24,203 bases of DNA. Source: UMGS1370 sp963557065 (GTDB lineage Bacteria > Bacillota > Clostridia > Lachnospirales > Lachnospiraceae). Below are positions 16,649 to 23,230 of the stretch, piece by piece. The stretch lies in NCBI GenBank assembly GCA_963557065.1, contig CAUWCT010000022.1:1-24203 (forward strand), in the 5' to 3' direction. The notes under the pieces are model-generated. The model was not told where the DNA came from. It ran no database searches and saw only the letters and a list, made by a program, of their open reading frames with translations. The position numbers and the translations under genes were made by a program. Within the stretch, counting starts at the first letter, position 1, and every line of letters begins with the position of its first letter.

Positions 16649-17376
16649 ATTTAGAATTTCAAACATTAATGACTCATGGAATGGATTCCATTGGTATTTC
16701 TTTGACAGAGAGACAGATGGAACAGTTTTTTAAATATTATGAAATGCTGATAGAAACCAACAAAGTAATGAACCTGACAGCTATTACAGAATTGCCGGAT
16801 GTTGTATCCAAACATTTTGTAGACAGTTTAGCGCTGGTAAAGGCTGTTGGGGATTTATCACAACAAGATGCTTCTGTTTTTGATGTAGGGACAGGAGCCG
16901 GATTTCCCGGAATTCCATTGAAAATTGCATTTCCTGATTTGAAGATTACATTGTTAGATTCACTAAATAAAAGAGTGAACTTTCTTCAGACTGTAATAGA
17001 AGAATTGGGATTGGAGAAAATTTCTGCTGTTCATGGAAGAGCAGAGGATTATGGAAATAATAGTGAATATCGGGAAAAGTATGATTACTGTGTATCAAGA
17101 GCAGTGGCAAATTTGTCAACGTTATCAGAATATTGCCTTCCCTTTGTAAAGGTAGGAGGAAAATTTATTTCCTATAAAGCAGGCACTATTGATGAGGAGT
17201 TGGATAAAGCAAAGGGTGCGATTAAACTCTTGGGAAGTAAAACACAGAAAGTGGTAAAATTTTCTCTGGAAGAGGCAGACGCAGAACGTTCCTTTGTTAT
17301 TATTGAGAAAAAAGAGAAGATGGCAAAAAAGTATCCAAGAAAAGCCGGATTGCCGTCCAAGGAACCATTGAAATAA
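16645..17376 (+). CDS. rsmG: 16S rRNA (guanine527-N7)-methyltransferase RsmG (GidB)
   Basis: This 243-residue S-adenosylmethionine-dependent enzyme methylates G527 of 16S rRNA in the 530 loop. It has MNLTAIT (42-48), KHFVDSL (56-62), the SAM-binding VFDVGTGAGFPGIP (78-91), SRAVANL, and a basic C-terminal end with KKYPRKAGLPSKEPLK. The length is normal. Its ATG overlaps the mnmG stop by 4 bp, so translation is likely coupled. It ends at a terminator that contains a parS site. In many bacteria loss of RsmG gives low-level streptomycin resistance. Confidence 0.96.
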   Translation: MNLEFQTLMTHGMDSIGISLTERQMEQFFKYYEMLIETNKVMNLTAITELPDVVSKHFVDSLALVKAVGDLSQQDASVFDVGTGAGFPGIPLKIAFPDLKITLLDSLNKRVNFLQTVIEELGLEKISAVHGRAEDYGNNSEYREKYDYCVSRAVANLSTLSEYCLPFVKVGGKFISYKAGTIDEELDKAKGAIKLLGSKTQKVVKFSLEEADAERSFVIIEKKEKMAKKYPRKAGLPSKEPLK

Positions 17377-17398
17377 ACGATACTTTGATTTTTACATG

Positions 17399-17457
17399 AA
17401 AAGGAGTCCGGGCAAAATGTTTCACGTGAAACATTTTTTGCTTAAGACTCCTTTTTT
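17399..17457. terminator. bidirectional intrinsic terminator carrying parS
   Basis: AAAAGGAGTC (17399-17408) pairs with GACTCCTTTT (17446-17455) and is followed by more T, so it works as a terminator for rsmG. On the minus strand the same stem is followed by TTTT, so it can also end the convergent hydrolase gene. Inside the outer stem a second long stem is made by the parS palindrome and its A/T flanks (GCAA...TTGC). Confidence 0.85.
17418..17433. promoter_or_regulatory. parS: parS centromere site 1
   Basis: The sequence is TGTTTCACGTGAAACA, the exact 16-bp consensus palindrome bound by Spo0J/ParB proteins. It lies 1.66 kb ahead of parA. The palindrome extends to 24 bp by flanking AAAA/TTTT. 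ParB loads here as a CTP-dependent clamp and spreads, marking the origin for segregation. Confidence 0.97.
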
Positions 17458-17563
17458 ACAGAGTATATAGTAGAACCTGGGGAATTGCTTCGTGTGAGTG
17501 AAACAGCATATCAGGGAAAAGGTCACAAATCAATACGAAAAATAGTATTTGCCTCTTTACAAT

Positions 17564-18514
17564 TTAGTTAAAGTACATTTCAATGATTTTTAGAACTTCA
17601 TCAGGCGCTTCCAGCTGAGGGATGGTTTTAACGTTGTCAATACAGGAATATTCGATAGCGGCATTATACAACTTGTACTCGTTCAATCGCTCTTCTATGG
17701 AGTGAATGGCATTTCCTCCTATTAAATAAATGCTGTTGTCGATTTTCTTTAAGGCGTTCACAATATTGCATTTGGTATAGTGGCATTGAACACTGGCATA
17801 AACAGATTTAGGAGAAGCACCCAGGTGGGCAGATTCATAACACAGATTAATATCTTTTTCTTTTACAGAATAGGGGTTATTAAAATAAATTTGAGAGAAT
17901 CGCTCTCGTAATGATTTTTTGCTTACTGCAATGTGATAGAGCAGTGTTCCGATAATGGGAGCGTCTAAAATGAATTTGAAAAATTTTGCCCGTTTGCCCG
18001 GAACCAGACTGTTGGAAAAAATGGATTCGGGATTGATAAATAGAAGGCGGTTAAAAAGTTCTGGATTGAGACTGCAGGCCATAATCGTAAAAGAAGCAGA
18101 AGCACCAGAAGCAATTACATCCGTCCGATGGCCGATTTCAGAACGAATAAAGTCTGTTAATAGTTGAACATAGAGATAATTGGTATAGGTAATATTGGGC
18201 TTTTCAGACATTCCGCATCCAAGAAGATCGATAACGTATACACAGTAATTTTGACTGAGATTTTGTACCATTTTATCCCATTCGTGTCCGCTAAATTCCG
18301 GCATCAGATCATGGATCAGTAAAAGAGGTTTTCCCTCTCCAGATTTTGTATAATGGATATTTCCAAGTCTCCATTTGTAGCAAAGAGATTCTGGTCTGGA
18401 AAGTAAATCTTTTGAAGTGGCTGAAAGTTTAATACCTTGATTGATAAGGGCGGTAGCAGTGGCTGCACCGGTAGAGAGGAGTAATATAGTAAGAAGTTTA
18501 TTTTTTGTTTTCAT
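17564..18514 (-). CDS. membrane-anchored alpha/beta-hydrolase-fold protein, catalytic triad apparently incomplete
   Basis: This 316-residue protein has an N-terminal hydrophobic segment (LLTILLLSTGAATATALI, about 7-24) likely to be a membrane anchor. A recognizable alpha/beta-hydrolase fold follows: PLLLIHDL (63-70), where an HG oxyanion motif is usual, then YVIDLLGCGMSEKP (93-106), and elbow GASAS (137-141) with Ser139 in the nucleophile place. The acid position reads GGNAIHS (266-272), with Ala or Asn where Asp is expected. The C-terminal KTIPQLEAPDEVLK (296-309) has Lys-Thr where GH with the catalytic His is usual. It may therefore be a non-enzymatic binding protein. The start has AGGAGG; a TATAAT-like -10 lies at 18544-18549 on this strand without a good -35. 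It is the only gene here facing replication. The specific function is unknown. Confidence 0.8.
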   Translation of the reverse strand: MKTKNKLLTILLLSTGAATATALINQGIKLSATSKDLLSRPESLCYKWRLGNIHYTKSGEGKPLLLIHDLMPEFSGHEWDKMVQNLSQNYCVYVIDLLGCGMSEKPNITYTNYLYVQLLTDFIRSEIGHRTDVIASGASASFTIMACSLNPELFNRLLFINPESIFSNSLVPGKRAKFFKFILDAPIIGTLLYHIAVSKKSLRERFSQIYFNNPYSVKEKDINLCYESAHLGASPKSVYASVQCHYTKCNIVNALKKIDNSIYLIGGNAIHSIEERLNEYKLYNAAIEYSCIDNVKTIPQLEAPDEVLKIIEMYFN

Positions 18515-18663
18515 AAATACCTCCTTGGAATTGGATTTCGCTTATTATAATGATGACAGGGGCAAAAGGTTATAAACCGCGTTGTACTTGTACATAAGTG
18601 ATTTTATGCCTTTATGACCCGCATTCTAAATGAGAATAAAAATGGGGGGATGCCTCACGATAT

Positions 18664-18693
18664 TTGAATTTTTGACCCCAACACCATTATAAT
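18664..18693 (+). promoter_or_regulatory. candidate promoter upstream of the small reading frame
   Basis: TTGAAT (18664-18669) and a perfect TATAAT (18688-18693) are spaced by 18 bp. A transcript would begin near 18700, cover the 20-codon frame and parS site 2, and could run into parA. Confidence 0.5.
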
Positions 18694-18731
18694 ACACCAG
18701 TCAGACGAACACAAGGGGAGCAAAGAATAAT

Positions 18732-18794
18732 ATGAAGATACCAGAGGTAAATGGTATAAATCCAATGCAGGCTTGCAGGCTTTTTTGCTCTTGA
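18732..18794 (+). CDS. possible 20-residue leader peptide
   Basis: An ATG with GGGGAG eleven bases upstream opens a frame encoding MKIPEVNGINPMQACRLFCS before a TGA. It lies shortly downstream of a candidate promoter and ahead of parS site 2 and parA. The ribosome binding site spacing is long. I do not recognise the peptide. It could be a leader peptide, the remnant of a decayed gene, or chance. Confidence 0.25.
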   Translation: MKIPEVNGINPMQACRLFCS

Positions 18795-18871
18795 ACTTCG
18801 CCAAAATATGACAGGGAAGCCTTTTGACTTTAATATCTCATGGAAAAGTGAAGAGAACAGTTCAGCTAAAA

Positions 18872-18887
18872 TGTTTCACGTGAAACA
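18872..18887. promoter_or_regulatory. parS: parS centromere site 2
   Basis: This is a second exact TGTTTCACGTGAAACA palindrome, 1454 bp from the first and 188 bp ahead of parA. It has the same AAAA and TTTTTT flanks as site 1, but without the surrounding GGAGTC/GACTCC terminator arms. It sits about 50 bp upstream of the parA -10 element, where bound ParB could influence parAB transcription. Confidence 0.97.
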
Positions 18888-18930
18888 TTTTTTAAGAATA
18901 TGCAAGATTACCATAGGAATCAATAAAAAA

Positions 18931-18942
18931 GTATGCTATAAT
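18931..18942 (+). promoter_or_regulatory. parA promoter, extended -10 type
   Basis: TATAAT at 18937-18942 is preceded by TGC, giving an extended -10 (TGnTATAAT). The -35 region 17 bp upstream (TAGGAA) is poor, which is common for extended -10 promoters. Transcription would start about 125 nt before parA, just ahead of the leader hairpin. Confidence 0.6.
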
Positions 18943-18970
18943 GTGGAATACATGACTTTTTAGTTGTCAA

Positions 18971-19009
18971 GTAACCGGAAAGGCTGTCAATGGCAGTTTT
19001 TTCGGTTAC
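18971..19009 (+). other. long hairpin in the parAB leader
   Basis: GTAACCGGAAAGGCTG pairs with CAGTTTTTTCGGTTAC along all 16 positions (three G-U pairs), closing a 7-nt loop. It lies between the parA promoter and start codon. The U-tract is inside the 3' arm rather than after it, so it is not a standard terminator. A regulatory or stabilising role is inferred. Confidence 0.7.
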
Positions 19010-19074
19010 CAAAGATAGAAAACAACAATATTAAAGCGTATAGAATTAGTTGGAAAAGGGGATAAGGCCATATT

Positions 19075-19845
19075 ATGGGAAGAATTATTGCAGTTGCAAA
19101 CCAAAAAGGTGGTGTAGGGAAAACCACAACAGCTATTAATCTGTCAGCTTGTCTTGCCGAAGCAGGTCAGAAAGTCCTGGTTGTGGATTTTGATCCCCAA
19201 GGAAATGCTACAAGCGGATTTGGATTAGAAAAAGGAAGTATTGGAAACACAGTTTATCAGATGCTGATTGGCGAGAGTACCATAAAAGAATGTATAGAAA
19301 AAGAAATACAGGAAAATTTAGACATTCTTCCGTCTGATGTAAATTTGGCTGGAGCAGAAGTTGAGTTGTTGGAGATGGAAGATAAGGAATCCCTGCTCAA
19401 AAATAATTTAAAAAAAGTTAAAAAAACATATGATTTTATTATTATTGACTGCCCGCCGTCATTAAATCTTTTGACTGTTAATGCGCTGACTGCAGCAGAT
19501 ACGGTGATTGTGCCGATTCAGTGTGAGTATTATGCACTGGAAGGATTAAGTCAGATTTTAAAAACAATCAACCTGGTAAAGCGCAAACTGAATCGAAAGT
19601 TAGAATTGGAGGGAGTCGTCTTTACTATGTACGACTCCAGAACGAATCTGTCCATGGAAGTAGTGGAAAGTGTAAAAAATAGTTTAAACGAAAATATCTA
19701 TAAAACAATTATTCCAAGAAATGTCCGCCTGGCAGAGGCACCAAGCCATGGAATGTCAATTAATTTATATGATTCCCGTTCCAGCGGTGCGGAAAGTTAT
19801 CGTTTATTGGCAGCAGAAGTGATAAGCAGAGGGGAAGAAATCTGA
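19075..19845 (+). CDS. parA: chromosome partitioning ATPase ParA (Soj)
   Basis: This 256-residue ParA of the short chromosomal type lacks an N-terminal helix-turn-helix. It has the deviant Walker A KGGVGKTTT (11-19), VDFDPQGNAT with the A' aspartate (about 38-47), and IIDCPPSLNLLTVNAL for Walker B (about 121-136). ATP-bound dimers bind DNA nonspecifically and interact with ParB at parS to separate origins; in B. subtilis Soj also regulates DnaA. AAGG precedes the ATG at 7 bases. It is one base from parB (TGATATG), so the two form an operon. Confidence 0.97.
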   Translation: MGRIIAVANQKGGVGKTTTAINLSACLAEAGQKVLVVDFDPQGNATSGFGLEKGSIGNTVYQMLIGESTIKECIEKEIQENLDILPSDVNLAGAEVELLEMEDKESLLKNNLKKVKKTYDFIIIDCPPSLNLLTVNALTAADTVIVPIQCEYYALEGLSQILKTINLVKRKLNRKLELEGVVFTMYDSRTNLSMEVVESVKNSLNENIYKTIIPRNVRLAEAPSHGMSINLYDSRSSGAESYRLLAAEVISRGEEI

Positions 19846-19846
19846 T

Positions 19847-20776
19847 ATGGCAAAAGCAGCAAAAAAAGGATTAGGAAAAGGACTGGGAGCTCTTCTTGGA
19901 GGGGATCTGACAGAGGATGCTAAAAGGGAAGAAGAACTTCACGAAAAACAAGTGATAGTGGAAACCAAAATTGTGGAAGTGCCGAAGGAAACATATTTAA
20001 AAATTTCTTTGATTGAGCCAAATAGAGAGCAGCCAAGAAAAGAATTTGATCCGGAAGAGTTGGAAGAACTGGCAGAATCCATACGAAATTATGGTGTTTT
20101 GCAGCCGATTATGGTGCAGAAACAAGGAGAACTGTATGAGATTATTGCAGGAGAGAGACGTTGGAGAGCAGCAAAAATAGCCGGATTAAAGGAAGTGCCG
20201 GTTATTATCAGAGATTTTGACCGCCAGAAAAAAATGGAAGTCAGCTTGATTGAAAACGTTCAAAGAGCAGATTTAAATCCAATAGAAGAAGCGATGGCAT
20301 ATCGCCAGTTAATTGATGAGTTTGGATTAAAGCAGGAAGAGATAGCAGAAAGAGTTTCAAAAAACAGAGCAACCATTGCTAATAGTTTGAGACTTTTAAA
20401 ATTAGATGCAAGAGTCCAGGATTTTTTGATTCAAGGTGTTATTTCAAACGGACATGCCAGAGCGCTTTTAGCGCTTGAAGATTTGGAGCAGCAGTATGCA
20501 GCAGCAGAACTGATTGTGAAAAATGGACTTAGTGTCAGAGAAGTAGAAAAACTGGTTAAATCTCTCTTAAAACCTGTAAAAGAAAAAGAACCGAAAAAAG
20601 AAGAGAGGGATTTAAGCTTTATTTTTCAGGATTTGGAAGAGAGAATGAAAAGTATAATGGGAACAAAGGTAATGATTCACCGAAAAGATAAAAGCAAAGG
20701 CAGAATCGAAATAGAGTATTATTCTGAAGCAGAATTAGAGCGGCTCGTGGAATTAATTGAGTCTATCCGAAATTAG
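19847..20776 (+). CDS. parB: chromosome partitioning protein ParB (Spo0J)
   Basis: This 309-residue CTP-dependent clamp recognises parS. The N-terminal KKGLGKGLGALLGG (6-19) is the ParA-stimulating peptide. The CTP-binding domain follows, with IEPNREQPRKEF (56-67), AGERRWRA (101-108) and ENVQRADLNPIEEA (136-149). A helix-turn-helix (about 160-182, LKQEEIAERVSKNRATIANS) reads parS, and a C-terminal dimerisation segment ends the protein. The two perfect parS sites upstream are the likely targets. The ATG follows parA directly. No separate noc gene is visible in this window, although rsmG-noc-soj-spo0J is the order in B. subtilis. Confidence 0.97.
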   Translation: MAKAAKKGLGKGLGALLGGDLTEDAKREEELHEKQVIVETKIVEVPKETYLKISLIEPNREQPRKEFDPEELEELAESIRNYGVLQPIMVQKQGELYEIIAGERRWRAAKIAGLKEVPVIIRDFDRQKKMEVSLIENVQRADLNPIEEAMAYRQLIDEFGLKQEEIAERVSKNRATIANSLRLLKLDARVQDFLIQGVISNGHARALLALEDLEQQYAAAELIVKNGLSVREVEKLVKSLLKPVKEKEPKKEERDLSFIFQDLEERMKSIMGTKVMIHRKDKSKGRIEIEYYSEAELERLVELIESIRN

Positions 20777-20804
20777 TTCTGTAGTAAATCAGCTATGTAT
20801 CTTT

Positions 20805-20907
20805 TTATCCGCTGCAAGTGGATAAGAATGTCGGGTGTCCGCACCTATGAAGGTTTTATAGACAGGAAAACTCTTATGAAAACGAACTTTCAAGGTCCTT
20901 TTCTGTC
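20805..20907 (+). ncRNA. candidate structured RNA segment between parB and the DUF4446 gene
   Basis: Three hairpins follow in a row. TTATCCGC/GTGGATAA spans 20805-20825. GGTG/CACC with a TCCG loop spans 20834-20845. GACAGGAAA (20861-20869) pairs with TTTTCTGTC (20899-20907) and encloses TGAAA/TTTCA. None has a clear U-tract after it. I do not recognise a known riboswitch or RNA family, so this could be a leader, a processed 3' end or chance. Confidence 0.35.
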
Positions 20908-20999
20908 TGAATCTTAGCCTGGCTGAATGGTTACTTGATTCTCTGGAATTTAGGAAAACAGCTTGAAAAGCAGATTTATGTAAAGTAGGGAGTGATAAA

Positions 21000-21530
21000 A
21001 TGACAAATGGCAGTGTAAGTAATCTGTTTAATCAATTAGGAATAGACTCTAGTTATATTATAATTGGATTATGTATTTTGAACCTTATTCTAATCATTAC
21101 GGTTATTGTGTGTATTGTTAAAATAAATAAACTGAATCGCAGTTATGACCGTTTTATGAGAGGAAAAGATGCAGAGACTCTGGAAGATTTTATTATTGAT
21201 ATTTCAGAAGAAGTGCGTCGCCTCCAGGAGGAAGATAGAGGGGCAAAGGATACAATTCGTTCTATTAACCGAAATCTTCGGGCATCTTATCAGAAGTTTG
21301 GATTGGTTCGGTATAATGCATTTAAAGGCATGGGAGGAAATTTGAGTTTTGCCATGGCAATGTTAGATTATACCAACAGCGGATTTGTCTTAAATTCTGT
21401 TCACAGCAGAGAAGGGTGTTATCTCTATTTAAAAAGAGTGGATATGGGACAGACGGACGGACCATTAGGTAATGAAGAAAAAGAAGCGGTGGAACAGGCA
21501 TTGGGATATGTTCAGCCAAAGGATAATTAA
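21000..21530 (+). CDS. DUF4446 family membrane protein
   Basis: This 176-residue protein has a single N-terminal transmembrane helix (about 18-42, YIIIGLCILNLILIITVIVC). A charged helical, probably coiled-coil stretch (45-95) follows, then a conserved cytoplasmic module with GLVRYNAFKGMGGNLSF (101-117) and a typical DGPLG segment. This is the signature of DUF4446, which in Clostridia is often next to parB. No enzymatic motif is visible and the role is unknown; the context suggests a link with origin or membrane organisation, which is inference. The start has AGGGAGTG. It lies 223 bp after parB and is followed by a strong promoter for the next transcript. Confidence 0.88.
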   Translation: MTNGSVSNLFNQLGIDSSYIIIGLCILNLILIITVIVCIVKINKLNRSYDRFMRGKDAETLEDFIIDISEEVRRLQEEDRGAKDTIRSINRNLRASYQKFGLVRYNAFKGMGGNLSFAMAMLDYTNSGFVLNSVHSREGCYLYLKRVDMGQTDGPLGNEEKEAVEQALGYVQPKDN

Positions 21531-21537
21531 TATATTC

Positions 21538-21566
21538 TTGACAAGATCAGGATATGCTGTTATACT
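21538..21566 (+). promoter_or_regulatory. strong promoter upstream of gdhA
   Basis: A perfect TTGACA (21538-21543) and TATACT (21561-21566) are spaced by 17 bp, beginning 7 bp after the DUF4446 stop codon. A transcript would start near 21573, only about 20 nt before the terminator hairpin and about 110 nt before gdhA. Confidence 0.88.
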
Positions 21567-21591
21567 TTAAATTAATAAAAAACAGGCAATG

Positions 21592-21623
21592 AGGCCCTTC
21601 CTGAACAGGAGTGGGCCTTTTTT
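21592..21623 (+). terminator. intrinsic terminator in the gdhA leader
   Basis: AGGCCC pairs with GGGCCT, enclosing an inner TCCT/AGGA stem, and six T follow (21618-21623). It lies downstream of the strong promoter, so it may both end the parAB-DUF4446 transcript and attenuate transcripts heading to gdhA. Confidence 0.9.
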
Positions 21624-21635
21624 GCTGCCAAGGGT

Positions 21636-21663
21636 CGGGAAAGTTAAGAAACAGAATTTCCCG
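21636..21663 (+). other. hairpin ahead of the gdhA ribosome binding site
   Basis: CGGGAAA (21636-21642) pairs with TTTCCCG (21657-21663), closing a 14-nt A-rich loop. It starts 12 nt after the terminator and ends 8 nt before AGGAGG. It could affect message stability or translation of gdhA; the role is inferred. Confidence 0.55.
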
Positions 21664-21682
21664 GTAAAGAAGGAGGAAAACT

Positions 21683-23017
21683 ATGTCATACGTTGATGAA
21701 GTCTATGAGAGTGTTGTTGCTAAAAATCCAGGAGAGACTGAGTTTCATCAGGCAGTGAAAGAAGTTTTGGATTCTTTGAAACTGGTTATTGAAGCAAATG
21801 AGGAAAAATATCGCAGAGAAGCGATTTTAGAGCGTTTGGTGGAGCCGGACAGAATCATTACATTCAGAGTACCATGGGTAGACGATAAAGGACAGGCACA
21901 GGTCAACAGAGGATATCGTGTACAGTTTAATGGAGCGATTGGACCATATAAAGGAGGACTTCGCCTGCATCCGTCTGTAAACCAGAGTATTTTAAAGTTC
22001 CTGGGATTTGAGCAGGTATTTAAAAATTCTTTAACCGGACTTCCTATCGGCGGTGGAAAAGGCGGAAGTGATTTTGATCCAAAGGGAAAATCTGACAGAG
22101 AGGTAATGGCATTTTGTCAGAGTTTTATGACAGAATTATATAAATATATTGGTGCAGATCAGGACGTACCGGCTGGAGATATTGGCGTGGGAGCCAGAGA
22201 AATCGGATATTTATATGGCCAGTATAAAAAAATTACAAATCAGTATGAAGGCGTTCTCACTGGAAAAGGATTATCTTATGGTGGATCTCTGGCTCGTAAG
22301 GAAGCGACTGGATACGGCCTGATTTATATGGTTAATGAAATGCTGAAGCATGAAGGCAAAGAATTATCTGGTAAGACCGTTATTATCTCCGGCTCTGGAA
22401 ATGTGGCAATCTATGCAACAGAAAAGGCTCAGCAGTTGGGAGCAAAGGTGGTTGCTCTCAGTGATTCAAATGGATATGTATATGATAGGGACGGCATTAA
22501 GCTGGATATTGTAAAAGAAATTAAGGAAGTCCGCCGCGGTAGAATTAAAGAGTATGCAGACGCAGTTCCAACTGCAGTTTATACAGAGGGAAGAGGAATC
22601 TGGACCATTCCCTGTGATATTGCTTTGCCATGTGCAACTCAGAATGAACTGAATTTAGAAGATGCAAAGACCTTAAAGGCAAATGGCTGTATGCTGGTCG
22701 CAGAGGGGGCAAATATGCCTTCTACCAGAGAAGCAACCGATTACTATTTGGAAAGCGGAATGTTGTTTATGCCAGGAAAGGCGGCAAATGCCGGAGGAGT
22801 TGCAACTTCAGCATTGGAAATGACTCAGAATAGTGAGAGACTGTCATGGAGTTTTGAAGAAGTAGATGAAAAACTTCAGGGGATTATGGCTAATATTTTT
22901 GCAAAAGCTGCAGATGCCGCAGAGCGTTATGGAGTGCCGGGCAATTATGTAGCAGGCGCAAATATCGCAGGCTTTGAAAAAGTTGTCGATGCGATGTTGG
23001 CACAGGGTATTGTGTAA
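21683..23017 (+). CDS. gdhA: glutamate dehydrogenase, NADP-type
   Basis: This 444-residue hexameric (class I) enzyme interconverts 2-oxoglutarate plus ammonia and glutamate in the cytoplasm. Substrate residues are clear: YKGGLRLHP (89-97) with Lys90, Lys114 in QVFKNSL, PIGGGKGGSDFDP (121-133) with catalytic Lys126, and PAGDIGVG (163-170) with Asp166. The nucleotide fold has SGSGNVA (236-242), and its second strand ends in LSDSNG. This resembles NADP-dependent enzymes such as E. coli GdhA rather than the LSGPDG of the NAD-dependent Clostridium symbiosum enzyme, so an anabolic, ammonia-assimilating role is likely. The start has AAGGAGG. The leader holds a promoter, a terminator and a hairpin. 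It is followed by its own terminator-like stem. Confidence 0.96.
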   Translation: MSYVDEVYESVVAKNPGETEFHQAVKEVLDSLKLVIEANEEKYRREAILERLVEPDRIITFRVPWVDDKGQAQVNRGYRVQFNGAIGPYKGGLRLHPSVNQSILKFLGFEQVFKNSLTGLPIGGGKGGSDFDPKGKSDREVMAFCQSFMTELYKYIGADQDVPAGDIGVGAREIGYLYGQYKKITNQYEGVLTGKGLSYGGSLARKEATGYGLIYMVNEMLKHEGKELSGKTVIISGSGNVAIYATEKAQQLGAKVVALSDSNGYVYDRDGIKLDIVKEIKEVRRGRIKEYADAVPTAVYTEGRGIWTIPCDIALPCATQNELNLEDAKTLKANGCMLVAEGANMPSTREATDYYLESGMLFMPGKAANAGGVATSALEMTQNSERLSWSFEEVDEKLQGIMANIFAKAADAAERYGVPGNYVAGANIAGFEKVVDAMLAQGIV

Positions 23018-23078
23018 TTAGGAAAAATAGTATATAATAAGTAATACTTCAGGAAGAAATGTCTTCTGTGTGAAAAGG

Positions 23079-23106
23079 ATAAGGCGAAGTTGATTCTTCG
23101 CCTTAT
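23079..23106 (+). terminator. terminator-like hairpin after gdhA
   Basis: ATAAGGCGAAG pairs perfectly with CTTCGCCTTAT (11 bp) around a 6-nt loop. The following tail TATATTC is only partly T-rich. It lies 61 bp after the gdhA stop and before the next gene, so it most likely ends the gdhA transcript. Confidence 0.65.
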
Positions 23107-23230
23107 TATATTCTGTAATGGCTCAGTCGTAACCGGAAATTTGGCTGTATATGCGGTGATAGAACGTATTCAGCGGGAGCAGGTCAGTTTGGCTGAATTG
23201 TTGTATATTCTTATTTATGGAGGTGAAATG

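Larger units (their letters stand above)
18515..19074. other. 560-bp intergenic region between the hydrolase gene and parA
   Basis: This gap separates divergent genes. In order it holds the ribosome binding site and a possible -10 of the hydrolase gene, a plus-strand promoter candidate at 18664-18693, a 20-codon reading frame at 18732-18794, parS site 2, an extended -10 promoter for parA, and a 16-bp leader hairpin. I see no longer conserved gene in it. The ATACCA/TGGTAT inverted repeat (within 18739-18758) falls in the small reading frame. Confidence 0.7.

Noticed and set aside
18642..18692. 16-codon frame starting at an ATG before the candidate promoter
   Set aside because: No ribosome binding site, and it overlaps the promoter itself.
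18770..18786. GCAGGCTTGCAGGC followed by six T as a terminator
   Set aside because: The GC-rich part is a direct, not inverted, repeat and does not form a stable stem.
23090..23230. Longer N-terminus of the DUF3881-like protein
   Set aside because: It begins inside the gdhA terminator hairpin, has no ribosome binding site, and the conserved start follows GGAGG at 23231.
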